Part shown: positions 17,142-26,216 of the stretch, one piece after another
How positions within the stretch are numbered: position 1 is the stretch's first letter
Layout: each line of letters opens with the position of its first letter
Source: JAGGAG01 sp964638035
GTDB taxonomy: Bacteria; Gemmatimonadota; Gemmatimonadetes; Gemmatimonadales; GWC2-71-9
Length of the DNA stretch: 64,000 bases
Direction: 5' to 3'
Assembly (NCBI GenBank): GCA_964638035.1
Contig: CAZWXD010000007.1
Coordinates: forward strand, 49,133-113,132
The notes under the pieces: model-generated
Database searches by the model: none
What the model saw: only the letters and a program-made list of their open reading frames with translations
What the model was told of the DNA's origin: nothing
Translations under genes and position numbers: made by a program

Positions 17142-19999
17142 CGCTCATGACCCGGGGACTCGACTACGGCACGCCGGAGGTGGTGGGCGGGACGGACGTC
17201 ACGCTCACCGTGGACGGCGTGGCGGTGACAGTGCCGGCCGGCACGTCGGTGCTGCGCGCGGCGGCCACCGCCGGTGTCGGCATTCCCAAGCTCTGCGCCA
17301 CGGACAGCCTCGACGCCTTCGGCTCGTGCCGCCTCTGCCTGGTGGAGATCGAGGGCCGGCGCGGCTACCCGGCCTCATGCACCACGCCGGTGGAGCCGGG
17401 GATGAGCGTGAAGACCCAGAGCCCGAAGCTGGGGAGCCTCCGGCGCGGGGTGATGGAGCTGTACCTCTCCGACCACCCCGCAACGTGCACCGGGGCCGGG
17501 ACCCATGGGGTGTGCGAGCTGCACGACATGGCGGACGCCGTGGGGCTGCAGGAGGTGCGCTATGGCCGCGAGGGCGCGGGCCACCTCGACCTGCCGACGG
17601 ACGTGTCCAACCCGTACTTCGCCTTCGACCCCACGCGCTGCATCGTCTGTTCCCGCTGCATCCGCGCCTGCGACGACATCCAGGGCACCTACGCCCTCAC
17701 CATCAACGGCCGCGGCTTCGACTCGGTCATCTCCCCGGGGCAGATGGAGCCGTTCATGGAGTCGGAGTGCGTCTCCTGCGGTGCCTGTGTGCAGGCCTGC
17801 CCCACTGAGGCGCTGATGGAGAAGAGCGTCATCGAGGCGGGGCTGCCGGAGCGCGAGGTCATCACGACCTGCGCCTACTGCGGGGTCGGCTGCTCGTTCC
17901 GGGCGGAGCTCCGGGGTGACCAGGTCGTGCGGATGCTGCCCAACAAGGCGGGCGCGGCCAACCATGGGCACGCCTGCGTGAAGGGGCGCTTTGCCTGGGG
18001 CTACGCCACGCACCCCGACCGCATCAAGCGGCCGATGATCCGGGCGAGCATCAACGAGCCCTGGCACGAGGTGAGCTGGGACGAGGCCATTGCCCATGCC
18101 GTTTCCGAGTTCAAGCGCATCCAGGGCAAGTATGGCCGCGACTCGATCGGGGCCATCGCCTCCTCCCGCTGCACCAACGAGGAGACGTACCTGGTGCAGA
18201 AGCTGGTGCGGGCCGGCTTCGGCAACAACAACGTGGACACCTGTGCCCGCGTGTGCCATTCGCCCACCGGCTTCGGCCTCAAGGCGACGCTGGGTGAGTC
18301 GGCGGGGACCCAGGACTTCGATTCTGTCCAGCATGCCGACGTGGTGTTCGTCATCGGGGCCAACCCGACCGACGGGCACCCGGTCTTCGCCTCGCAGATG
18401 AAGCGCCGGCTGCGCAAGGGCGCGCGGCTCATCGTGGCCGACCCGCGCCGCATCGACCTGGTCCGGTCGCCCCACACCAGCGCCGACTTCCACCTCAAGC
18501 TCATGCCGGGCACCAACGTGGCCCTGATCACCGCGCTCGCGCACGTGGTCGTGACCGAGGGGCTCGTGAACGAGCAGTTCGTGCGGGAGCGCTGCGAGGT
18601 GGACAGCTTCGAGCAGTGGCGTGAGTTCGTGGCCCGGCCGGAGCACTCCCCCGAGGCCACCGCGAAGGTCACGGGCGTGCCGGCCGCCGACGTGCGGGGC
18701 GCGGCCCGGCTCTACGCCACCGGCGGCAACGCGGTCATCTACTACGGCCTCGGCGTCACGGAGCACAGCCAGGGCTCGACCATGGTCATGGGCATTGCCA
18801 ACCTGGCGATGGCCACGGGCAACCTGGGCCGCGAGGGCGTGGGCGTGAACCCGCTCCGCGGGCAGAACAACGTCCAGGGGTCCTGCGACATGGGCTCGTT
18901 CCCGCACGAGTTCCCGGGCTACCGGCACGTGCTCGACGACGCCGTCCGCAAGTCGTTCGAGGACGAGTGGGGCGTGACGCTGGAGAAGGAACCCGGGCTC
19001 AGGATCCCCAACATGTTCGACGCCGCCCTGGGCGGCTCGTTCAAGGCGCTCTACTGCCAGGGCGAGGACATCGCCCAGTCCGACCCGAACACGCAGCACG
19101 TCACGGCGGCGCTCGCCGCCATGGAGTGCATCGTGGTGCAGGACATCTTCCTGAACGAGACGGCCAAGTACGCGCACGTGCTCCTGCCGGGGTCGTCGTT
19201 CCTGGAGAAGGACGGGACCTTCACCAACTCCGAGCGGCGCATCTCCCGGGTGCGGAGGGCGATCCCGCCACTCGCCGGCAAGGAGGACTGGGAGGTCACC
19301 TGCCTGCTCTCCAACGCCCTGGGCTTCCCGATGCACTACACGCACCCGTCCGAGATCATGGACGAGATCGCGCGGCTCACCCCGACCTTCCAGGGCGTGA
19401 GCTACGAGAAGCTCGACCGGCTGGGCAGCATCCAGTGGCCCTGCAACGACGAGGCCCCGGAGGGGACCCCGGTCATGCACGAAGTCGAGTTCGTGCGCGG
19501 CAAGGGAAAGTTCTTCCCCACCGAGTACGTCGCGACCGACGAGAAGGTCAACCAGCGGTACCCACTCATCCTCACCACGGGCCGCATCCTCGCCCAGTAC
19601 AACGTCGGGGCGCAGACCCGCCGCACCTCCAACGTGGAGTGGCACGACGAGGACCGGCTGGAGATCCATCCGCACGACGCCGAGGAGCGGGGCATCGTGG
19701 ACGGGGCATGGGTGGGCATCGTGAGCCGGGCCGGGGAGACGACGCTCCGGGCGTGGGTCACCGACCGGATGCAGCCGGGCGTGGTCTACACCACGTTCCA
19801 CCACCCGGAGACCGGCGCCAACGTCCTCACCACCGAGAACTCCGACTGGGCCACCAACTGCCCCGAGTACAAGGTGACGGCGGTGCAGGTGATGCCGGTG
19901 TTCCAGTCGTCCGAGTGGCAGGAGCGGTTCCGGGAGTTCGACGAGGAGCAGCAGGCGCACCTCGAGCAGCGGGTCCGGTCGCGGCAGCGGGCGCGCTGA
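17138..19999 (+). CDS. fdsA: NAD-dependent formate dehydrogenase, catalytic alpha subunit
   Basis: 953 residues. Order: NuoG-like [2Fe-2S] domain (Cys53, 64, 67, 81), His-Cys [4Fe-4S] region (His113, Cys117, Cys126), two ferredoxin-type clusters (Cys168/171/174/178 and Cys211/214/217/221), a further [4Fe-4S] site (Cys245, 248, 252, 280), then the bis-MGD molybdopterin domains. The active-site pair is Cys373-His374 in DTCARVCHSPT, so this is the Cys, not selenocysteine, form. It oxidises formate to CO2 in the cytosol and is oxygen-tolerant in known relatives. It overlaps fdsB by ATGA and ends one base before fdsD. No fdsC sulfurtransferase is in the window. Confidence 0.95.
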   Translation: MTLMTRGLDYGTPEVVGGTDVTLTVDGVAVTVPAGTSVLRAAATAGVGIPKLCATDSLDAFGSCRLCLVEIEGRRGYPASCTTPVEPGMSVKTQSPKLGSLRRGVMELYLSDHPATCTGAGTHGVCELHDMADAVGLQEVRYGREGAGHLDLPTDVSNPYFAFDPTRCIVCSRCIRACDDIQGTYALTINGRGFDSVISPGQMEPFMESECVSCGACVQACPTEALMEKSVIEAGLPEREVITTCAYCGVGCSFRAELRGDQVVRMLPNKAGAANHGHACVKGRFAWGYATHPDRIKRPMIRASINEPWHEVSWDEAIAHAVSEFKRIQGKYGRDSIGAIASSRCTNEETYLVQKLVRAGFGNNNVDTCARVCHSPTGFGLKATLGESAGTQDFDSVQHADVVFVIGANPTDGHPVFASQMKRRLRKGARLIVADPRRIDLVRSPHTSADFHLKLMPGTNVALITALAHVVVTEGLVNEQFVRERCEVDSFEQWREFVARPEHSPEATAKVTGVPAADVRGAARLYATGGNAVIYYGLGVTEHSQGSTMVMGIANLAMATGNLGREGVGVNPLRGQNNVQGSCDMGSFPHEFPGYRHVLDDAVRKSFEDEWGVTLEKEPGLRIPNMFDAALGGSFKALYCQGEDIAQSDPNTQHVTAALAAMECIVVQDIFLNETAKYAHVLLPGSSFLEKDGTFTNSERRISRVRRAIPPLAGKEDWEVTCLLSNALGFPMHYTHPSEIMDEIARLTPTFQGVSYEKLDRLGSIQWPCNDEAPEGTPVMHEVEFVRGKGKFFPTEYVATDEKVNQRYPLILTTGRILAQYNVGAQTRRTSNVEWHDEDRLEIHPHDAEERGIVDGAWVGIVSRAGETTLRAWVTDRMQPGVVYTTFHHPETGANVLTTENSDWATNCPEYKVTAVQVMPVFQSSEWQERFREFDEEQQAHLEQRVRSRQRAR

Positions 20000-20000
20000 C

Positions 20001-20237
20001 ATGAACATCGACCACCTGGTGAAGATGGCCAACGACATTGGCCAGTTCTACGAGGCGCTTCCCAATCGGCAGGAGGGGCTCAACGGGGTGGCGCGCCATA
20101 TCCGCCGCTCCTGGGACCCGCGCATGCGCCGCGACCTGTTGCGGGAGATGGATGCAGGCGGGGCCAGGTCGATGCGCCCCTTCGTGCGGGAGGCGATCGA
20201 GGGACACCGGGCGGAGCTGACCCCGGCGGAGGGGTGA
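20001..20237 (+). CDS. fdsD: Formate dehydrogenase delta subunit
   Basis: 78 residues matching the small FdsD family (LVKMANDIGQFYEA start; HIRRSWDPRMRRDLL core). In proteobacterial systems FdsD is needed for an active FdsABG complex, probably in assembly or stability. It starts one base after the fdsA stop, closing the operon. After it, GGGGACGCC and GGCGTCCCC (20251-20271) form a strong hairpin. Confidence 0.9.
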   Translation: MNIDHLVKMANDIGQFYEALPNRQEGLNGVARHIRRSWDPRMRRDLLREMDAGGARSMRPFVREAIEGHRAELTPAEG

Positions 20238-20250
20238 TGGACGACGACAC

Positions 20251-20271
20251 GGGGACGCCAGGGGCGTCCCC
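20251..20271 (+). terminator. GC hairpin after fdsD
   Basis: A nine-base-pair perfect stem (GGGGACGCC / GGCGTCCCC) with a three-base loop, 14 bases after the fdsD stop. No T-tract follows, so it may be an attenuating or 3'-stabilising hairpin rather than a full intrinsic terminator. It lies in the leader of the LysR gene. Confidence 0.4.
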
Positions 20272-20337
20272 GCGCTGCTTATGGGGCCCGGGAGGATGGG
20301 CTGAGGCGCCGGCAGCCGGGCACGCCAGGCTCTGCCC

Positions 20338-21228
20338 GTGCTGACCCGCAACCTCGAGTACCTCGTGGCGCTGGCGCAGGAGCGCCACTTTGCCCGCGCC
20401 GCCACGCTCTGCCACGTGGCACAGCCGACCCTGTCGGCCGGGATCAAGCAGCTGGAAGTGGACCTGGGCGTGCTGATCGTGGCGCGAGGGCAGCGGTTCG
20501 AGGGGTTCACGCTCGAGGGAGAGCGCATCCTGGCGTGGGCCCGGCGCATCCTCGCCGATGTCGAGAGCCTGCATCAGGAGGTGAGCGGGCTCCGTGAAGG
20601 GCTCGTGGGCCGGCTCCGGATCGGGGCGATCCCCACCGCACTTCCCGTCGTGGACAAGCTCACCACGCCATTCCACCGGGCGCATCCAGGCGTCACGATC
20701 ACCGTCATGACGCACACGTCCATCGAAATCCAGCAGGGCCTGGACACCTTCTCGCTGGATGCCGGGGTCACCTACCTCGAGAACGAGCCGCTGGTGCGCG
20801 CGCGGGGCTACCCGCTCTACACCGAGCGGTACTACGTCGTGGTGCCGGCCGGGAACGCGCTCGCCCAGTCCCCGACGGCGCGCTGGGCTGATGCGGCGAG
20901 GTTGCCCCTCTGCCTCCTCACCCCCGACATGCAGAACCGGCGGATCCTCAACGCCGCGTTCGACGCGGCAGGGGTTCCCGTGCGCGCGGCGGTCGAGTCC
21001 AACTCGGTGCTCGCGATCACGGCACATGTGTGGTCGGGGGCCTGGTGCACCGTGATCCCGCAGGCGTTCCTGCCGCTCTTCCGGGCTGATGCCGGGGTGC
21101 GGGCCATCGCGCTGGTGGATCCGGTGGTGACGCACACGGTGGGGTTGGTGGTGCCCGACCGGGAGCCGCTCACCCCCTCGGCGGGGGAGTTGGTGAAGGT
21201 GGCGGCGCAGTGGCCGCCCGCCGCCTGA
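20338..21228 (+). CDS. LysR-family regulator of the formate dehydrogenase operon
   Basis: 296 residues: N-terminal winged HTH (about 1-60, ARAATLCHVAQPTLSAGIKQLE) and a periplasmic-binding-like effector domain (about 88-290). It resembles the FdsR/CynR-like group beside fds operons; in many bacteria that gene is divergent from fdsG, but here it lies downstream in the same direction. The start is GTG. Its last 59 bases overlap the convergent kinase/TPR gene, so the two ends may interfere or form antisense RNA. Regulation of fds is inferred from position. Confidence 0.8.
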   Translation: MLTRNLEYLVALAQERHFARAATLCHVAQPTLSAGIKQLEVDLGVLIVARGQRFEGFTLEGERILAWARRILADVESLHQEVSGLREGLVGRLRIGAIPTALPVVDKLTTPFHRAHPGVTITVMTHTSIEIQQGLDTFSLDAGVTYLENEPLVRARGYPLYTERYYVVVPAGNALAQSPTARWADAARLPLCLLTPDMQNRRILNAAFDAAGVPVRAAVESNSVLAITAHVWSGAWCTVIPQAFLPLFRADAGVRAIALVDPVVTHTVGLVVPDREPLTPSAGELVKVAAQWPPAA

Positions 21229-23500
21229 ACTCCGCGGTCCGCTCGCGCGCGCGCCCGAGGATGGCCGGGAAGCGCGGGTGGCCCCTGAGCGGCGCCAGGC
21301 AGGGGCAGTAGCGCTCGATGTAGTCCACCGGATGGAAGCCCGCCTCGACCGCCCGCGCGAGGCAGTCGAGGCCGCCCTCCATGTCGCCTGCCATGGCGAA
21401 GGCCTCGGCCAGGTGGAAGGTGATGTGGGCGTCGAAGGGCGTGTCGCGGAGCGGCGCCACCAGGGCCAGCCCTTCATCCTTCCTCCCATCCATCGACGCC
21501 AGGAGCGAGGCGAGGTGCAGCGTGTAGGGCATGGTGGGAACGCGCTCCCGCATCACCTTGAGCGCCGCCGCCGCCTCGCCCCTTGCATCGAGCATTGTCG
21601 CCGCGTAGCCCAGGCTCCAGTGCAGGATGGGGTTCTCCGGGTCGGCGGCCACGGCCTGGCGCAGGTAGTGCACTCCCTCGGTGGCGCGGCCGGCAAACCA
21701 GGTGCTGGCACCCGCGAGCAGGCTGGCCATGGGGGAGAGCGGATCCACCTCGAGGAAGCGCCGGCTCACCTCGAGGCATTCCTCCACCTGGCCCGCCCCC
21801 TGGTACGCGATGCCGCGGAAGAACCAGGCATCCTGGTCGGTGCCATCACGCTCCAGGGCCTCGCCAAGGAAGCGGACGGCGGCCCACTGGTCACCGCGTT
21901 CATACCCCACGAAGCCGCGAATGCTGTAGCCATAGGCCTCGTCCGGCGCGAGCTCGATGAGGGCCCGGCCCTCGGCGTCGGCGCGATCGAGCTGGTCGTG
22001 GCTGGTGCTCATCCCCGCCCGGACCTGGGCAATGAGCATGTATGCCTGCAGCGCACGGAGGGGCGGCGTGTTGCCCTCGATGGCCACGGCCCGGGACAGC
22101 AGGGCGCCAACCCGGTCGAGCGGGGTGCCGTAGCGCCGGACCAGGAGGCGTGCCTGGAGGTACAGCTCGAATGCGCGGGGGTCGCGGATCAGCCGGCTCG
22201 AGAGGCGGGCACTCTCGCTGGTGGAGAGCTGGACCCTGAGGGCCTCGACGATCGCACGGGACACGCGCTCCTGCAGGTCGAAGACGTCGTCCATGGTGCC
22301 GTTGTACTTCCCGGCCCAGCGCTGTGTGTTGTCGGCGGCATCGGTGAGCTGGGCGGTGATGCGAAGGGCCTGGCCCGCACGGCGGACGGAGCCGGCAAGG
22401 ACGTACTCGACACCCAGCTCCCGCCCGATCTCGGGGGCGGCCTTCGTGGTGCCCTTGTACTGCATGGCCGAGACGCTGGAGATGACCCGGAGGGCGTGGA
22501 TACCCGAGAGGTCGGCGATGAGCTCCTCGGTGAGTCCTTCGGTGAAGTACTCATTGTCGGGGTCGGGGCTCAGGTTCGCGAAGGGCAGGACGACGATCGC
22601 CTTCCGCGCCGGTGCCTCGGGCTGGCGCGTGGTTGGCTGTGCCGGCACTGCGGCGGGCGTGCGCAGCGCGGTGGCAGCCTCACTGCCGCTCGTGAAGCGG
22701 GCCTCGGCGTCCTTCTCCAGGAGGCGTGCAATCGCGGCGTCCACGCCCCTGGGCACGCCGGCCCGCCGCGATCCCGCTGGCGCCGGCGTGTGGGTGAAGC
22801 GGCGGGCGATGGTGGCCTGCACCGTGGGGCCGGAAAAGGCCACCTCGCCTGTCAGCATCTCGTAGAGCACGCAGCCCAGGGCGAAGAGGTCACTCCGGCC
22901 GTCCACCTCGCTGCCTGCGGCCTGCTCGGGGCTCATGTAGGCCGGCGTGCCGACGGTGAGGCCCACCTGGGTGAACGCCTGCGACGCGCCACCCGCGGCG
23001 ACGAGGGCCTTGCCGATGCCGAAGTCGGCCACGATCGCGTGGCCCTCGTGCAGGAGGATGTTCTCCGGCTTCACGTCGCGGTGGACGATGTCCTGCCGGT
23101 GTGCGTGGTCCAGCGCGTCGGCCACCTGCGCGGCGATGGTGACGGCCTCGTCCACCGGCAGGGGGCCGGCCTCGAGGCGCCGGCGCAGGGTCTGCCCGCG
23201 CATCACCGGCATGGTGAAGTAGAGGAAGCCGCCAGCCTCACCGGAGTCGTAGAGCGGCAGGATATGGGGGTGGTTGAGCCGCGCGGCGAGGCGGATCTCG
23301 CGGAGGAAGCGGTCGCGCGTCAGGGCCTCGCCCACGTCGGGGCGCAGGACCTTGAGCGCCACCTCGCGGTCATGCTTCAGGTCGCGCGCGAGGTATACAG
23401 TGGCCATGCCGCCATGGCCCAGCGCCGACACCACCTCGTAGCGGCCGCCCAGGGCGGTGCCCAGCTCGTGCACCTGGCCTCCCGTGGTCGGGTCAGCCAC
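21170..23500 (-). CDS. Ser/Thr kinase - TolB-like - TPR protein
   Basis: 776 residues. A kinase domain (about 20-280; GHGGMA, VALKVL, HRDVKPENI, DFG, GTPAYMSPEQ) is joined by a linker to a TolB-N-like domain (about 300-420, starting KAIVVLPFANLSPDPDNEYFTEGL) and TPR-type repeats (about 430-750). Kinases of this architecture are frequent in Gemmatimonadota and Acidobacteriota; no membrane helix is apparent, so it is probably cytosolic. Signal and substrates are unknown. Its start overlaps the purD stop by eight bases, so it is translated from the purD transcript; its end overlaps the LysR gene tail to tail. Confidence 0.88.
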   Translation of the reverse strand: MADPTTGGQVHELGTALGGRYEVVSALGHGGMATVYLARDLKHDREVALKVLRPDVGEALTRDRFLREIRLAARLNHPHILPLYDSGEAGGFLYFTMPVMRGQTLRRRLEAGPLPVDEAVTIAAQVADALDHAHRQDIVHRDVKPENILLHEGHAIVADFGIGKALVAAGGASQAFTQVGLTVGTPAYMSPEQAAGSEVDGRSDLFALGCVLYEMLTGEVAFSGPTVQATIARRFTHTPAPAGSRRAGVPRGVDAAIARLLEKDAEARFTSGSEAATALRTPAAVPAQPTTRQPEAPARKAIVVLPFANLSPDPDNEYFTEGLTEELIADLSGIHALRVISSVSAMQYKGTTKAAPEIGRELGVEYVLAGSVRRAGQALRITAQLTDAADNTQRWAGKYNGTMDDVFDLQERVSRAIVEALRVQLSTSESARLSSRLIRDPRAFELYLQARLLVRRYGTPLDRVGALLSRAVAIEGNTPPLRALQAYMLIAQVRAGMSTSHDQLDRADAEGRALIELAPDEAYGYSIRGFVGYERGDQWAAVRFLGEALERDGTDQDAWFFRGIAYQGAGQVEECLEVSRRFLEVDPLSPMASLLAGASTWFAGRATEGVHYLRQAVAADPENPILHWSLGYAATMLDARGEAAAALKVMRERVPTMPYTLHLASLLASMDGRKDEGLALVAPLRDTPFDAHITFHLAEAFAMAGDMEGGLDCLARAVEAGFHPVDYIERYCPCLAPLRGHPRFPAILGRARERTAEFRRRAATAPPPSPTPPPRG

Positions 23501-24770
23501 GCCTGCGTGCGGCCTCGCGCCAGCCGATGTCGTGGCGGTACACCTTGCCCTCGAACTGGATGGACTCGGCGCCGGCGCGGCTCCGCGCCTGTGCGTCCTC
23601 GAACGACCGGCCTACGCCGGTGACCGCGAAGACACGGCCGCCGCTTACGCGGAGCGTGCCCTTCTCGTCGCGCGTGGTGCCGGCGTGGAAGATCATGACA
23701 CCCTCAGGTGGCTTCTGGGGCAGGCGGATCTCCTGGCCCTTCCGCGGCGTCCCGGGATAGCCCTCCGAGGCGAGCACCGTGGTCACGGCGAAGAGGCCCC
23801 CGGGAGTTACCAGGGCTGGGGGTGCGTCCCCCTTCGCGATGGCCTCGAATGCCGAGGTCAGCCCGCCGACCAGCGGCAACACCACCTCGGTCTCGGGGTC
23901 GCCCAGGCGGCAGTTGAACTCCACCACCCATGGCGCCCCTGCGCTGTCCACCATGAGCCCGGCGTAGAGCACGCCACTGAAGGGCGTCCCGCGCTTCCGC
24001 AGCTCGGCGAGGCAGGGAAGGAGCACCTCCTTCCGGGTGCGGTCCAGGAGGGCGGGCGTGGCGATGGACACGGGCGCGTAGGCGCCCATGCCGCCGGTGT
24101 TGGGGCCCTGGTCGCCGTCGCCCAGCCGCTTGTGGTCCTGCGCGGCGGGCAGGAGGGTGACGTCGGTGCCGTTGGTGAGGGCCATGACGGACACCTCCTC
24201 ACCCTCCAGGAACTGCTCGATGACGACGGTGCGTCCCGCGTCACCCAACGTGCCCTCGCCCAGCATGCCCTGCACCGCGGCGCGGGCCTCCTCCCGGGTG
24301 GCGCATACGATGGCGCCCTTGCCTGCGGCGAGGCCCGAGGCCTTCACGACGAGCGGCTCGGGGTGCTGGTCCACCCAGGCCAGCGCCAGGGCCAGGTCGG
24401 TGAAGGTGCGGCTCGTGGCGGTGGGGATCCCGGCGGCCTCCATGATCTCCTTCGAGAACGCCTTGGACGCCTCGACCTGCGCGGCGGCCGCGCCGGGACC
24501 TACCACCATCCGTCCTTCGGCACGAAGCCGGTCGGCCAGGCCCAGTGCCAGGGGCACCTCGGGCCCGATGATGACGAGGTCGATCCCCCAGGCGTCGGCG
24601 GCGTCGGCCAGCCGGTCCAGGTCATCCGCGGGAATGGGGAGGTTGTTGGCGACCTCGCTCGTGCCGGGATTGCCGGGCGCGCAGTAGATCGCGGCGCCAG
24701 GATTCTCCCGGTGCAGGGCCCAGCAGAGGGCATGCTCGCGGCCCCCGCTCCCGACGACGAGCAGCCTCAC
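23493..24770 (-). CDS. purD: Phosphoribosylamine-glycine ligase
   Basis: 425 residues, the full length of GARS. It joins 5-phosphoribosylamine and glycine with ATP in purine synthesis. The N-terminal domain starts MRLLVVGSGGREHAL; the ATP-grasp region includes VVKASGLAAGKGAI and the HKRLGDGDQGPNTGGMGAY signature; FNCRLGDPETEVVLP gives the metal-binding acidic residues. No other pur gene is near, but the kinase/TPR gene overlaps its 3' end. It is divergent from the AhpD-like gene. Confidence 0.95.
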   Translation of the reverse strand: MRLLVVGSGGREHALCWALHRENPGAAIYCAPGNPGTSEVANNLPIPADDLDRLADAADAWGIDLVIIGPEVPLALGLADRLRAEGRMVVGPGAAAAQVEASKAFSKEIMEAAGIPTATSRTFTDLALALAWVDQHPEPLVVKASGLAAGKGAIVCATREEARAAVQGMLGEGTLGDAGRTVVIEQFLEGEEVSVMALTNGTDVTLLPAAQDHKRLGDGDQGPNTGGMGAYAPVSIATPALLDRTRKEVLLPCLAELRKRGTPFSGVLYAGLMVDSAGAPWVVEFNCRLGDPETEVVLPLVGGLTSAFEAIAKGDAPPALVTPGGLFAVTTVLASEGYPGTPRKGQEIRLPQKPPEGVMIFHAGTTRDEKGTLRVSGGRVFAVTGVGRSFEDAQARSRAGAESIQFEGKVYRHDIGWREAARRRG

Positions 24771-24947
24771 GGAAGGGGCCGATATGGGGAGGGGGTGGGG
24801 TACGCGCAGGTCATGGCGCTGGAAGGTAACTCATGGATGAAGCGGCCCGGCCCGGCGCCGCGTGCACGCGGAGGCAGCGCACTGGCCGCTGTGCTATGAT
24901 GCGGATGGCTGGCGCGCGCCGGCCACGAACCATGCCCTGGAGGGACC

Positions 24948-25406
24948 ATGACGAGTCGCATTGCGTATGGCCGGGTCGCGAAGGATGGCGTCCGCGCCGT
25001 GGGCGCAGTGGAGGCATATGTCCGGGACTGCGGCCTCGAGCACCCCCTGCTCGAGCTGGTCAAGACCCGCGCCTCGCAGATCAACGGGTGCGGGTATTGC
25101 CTGGACATGCACAGCAAGGATGCACGCGCGGCCGGCGAGACGGAGCAACGACTCTACGTGCTCCCGGCCTGGCGCGAGGCGCCCTTCTACAGCGACCGGG
25201 AACGCGCCGCCCTCGAGTGGACAGAGGCGGTCACCCGCATCTCGGAGAACGACGTCCCCGACGACCTGTACCAGCGGGTGCGCCAGCACTTCAGCGAGAA
25301 GGAACTGGTGGACCTGACCCTGGCCATCACCACCATCAACACCTGGAACCGGTTGTCGATCGCCTTCCGTTCGGAGGTCGGGAGCTACCGGGTGAAGCAG
25401 GGGTGA
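24948..25406 (+). CDS. AhpD-like carboxymuconolactone decarboxylase family protein
   Basis: 152 residues with the AhpD/CMD core and the redox motif CGYCLDMH (Cys-x2-Cys-x3-His), used for peroxide detoxification by AhpD-type proteins. A role as a small thiol peroxidase partner is likely, although the reductase is not in the window. GGAGGG precedes the ATG. It is first in a four-gene run; its stop overlaps the next gene's GTG start (GTGA). Confidence 0.85.
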   Translation: MTSRIAYGRVAKDGVRAVGAVEAYVRDCGLEHPLLELVKTRASQINGCGYCLDMHSKDARAAGETEQRLYVLPAWREAPFYSDRERAALEWTEAVTRISENDVPDDLYQRVRQHFSEKELVDLTLAITTINTWNRLSIAFRSEVGSYRVKQG

Positions 25407-26212
25407 CGGGCACGGAGGCGCTCGCCCGGGACGCGGCACGCTTCCGGGCGGCGCATCGTGCAGGGCAGCCACTGGTGCTCGCCAATGCGTGGGACGCGGC
25501 CAGTGCGGCCACGCTGGTCGAGACGGGGCTCACGGCGATTGCCACCTCGAGTGGCGCGGTGTCGCGCGCGCTGGGCTACGCCGATGGCGAGGGCACGCCG
25601 GCGGACGAGATGTTCGCGGCCATCACCCGCATCGTCACCGCCGCCTCGCATCGCGGGGGCAGGCCCTCAGGCGCCGTGGTGACCGCGGACATCGAGAACG
25701 GGTACGGCCTGCCGGCCGGGGAGATCGTGGCACGCCTGGCCCGGGCGGGCGCCGTGGGCTGCAACCTCGAGGACAGCGACCCGCACACACGGCAGCTCGC
25801 GCCGGTCGAGGCACAGGCAGCGCGCATCACCGCCCTCAGGCAGGCGGGGGCGCAGGCCGGCACCGGCCTCGTGATCAACGCGCGGGTGGACGTGCATGTG
25901 CGCAGCGACGGACCGGAATCCACGCGGCTCGAGCGCTCCGTGGCGCGGGCACGGGCCTACCTCGAGGCCGGCGCGGACTGCGTGTTCCCCATCATGCTGG
26001 CGGACGACGCGGGCATCGCGGCGTACGTGAGGCAGGTGCCGGGCCCCGTCAACATCATGGCGACCCCCGCCACGCCTGGGCTGAAGCGACTGGCCGAGCT
26101 GGGCGTGGGGCGTGTGAGCTTTGGCGCCGGCCTCCACCGCATTGCCCTCACCGCCCTCCAGCAGGCCGCCGTGCGCCTGCAGGCGGGCGACGATCCCTGG
26201 CCAGCCGCATGA
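25403..26212 (+). CDS. Isocitrate lyase/PEP-mutase family protein
   Basis: 269 residues, a (beta/alpha)8 barrel of the ICL/PEPM superfamily: LANAWDAASA near the start, the ADIENGYG metal-binding strand and NCNLEDSD-like GCNLEDS segment, and ARVDVHV. These are PEP phosphonomutase-like proteins of unknown substrate, distinct from true isocitrate lyase, whose KKCGH-type catalytic motif is lacking. The GTG start at 25403 overlaps the AhpD stop, which fixes the start despite a longer open frame upstream. Confidence 0.82.
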   Translation: MTGTEALARDAARFRAAHRAGQPLVLANAWDAASAATLVETGLTAIATSSGAVSRALGYADGEGTPADEMFAAITRIVTAASHRGGRPSGAVVTADIENGYGLPAGEIVARLARAGAVGCNLEDSDPHTRQLAPVEAQAARITALRQAGAQAGTGLVINARVDVHVRSDGPESTRLERSVARARAYLEAGADCVFPIMLADDAGIAAYVRQVPGPVNIMATPATPGLKRLAELGVGRVSFGAGLHRIALTALQQAAVRLQAGDDPWPAA

Positions 26213-26216
26213 CCTC

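Noticed and set aside
17375..20038. 887-codon minus-strand frame
   Set aside because: It is opposite fdsA, whose cysteine clusters and active site are complete; high GC produces long antisense frames.
21278..23623. 781-codon plus-strand frame
   Set aside because: It is a shadow of the kinase/TPR gene; it has no recognisable domain.
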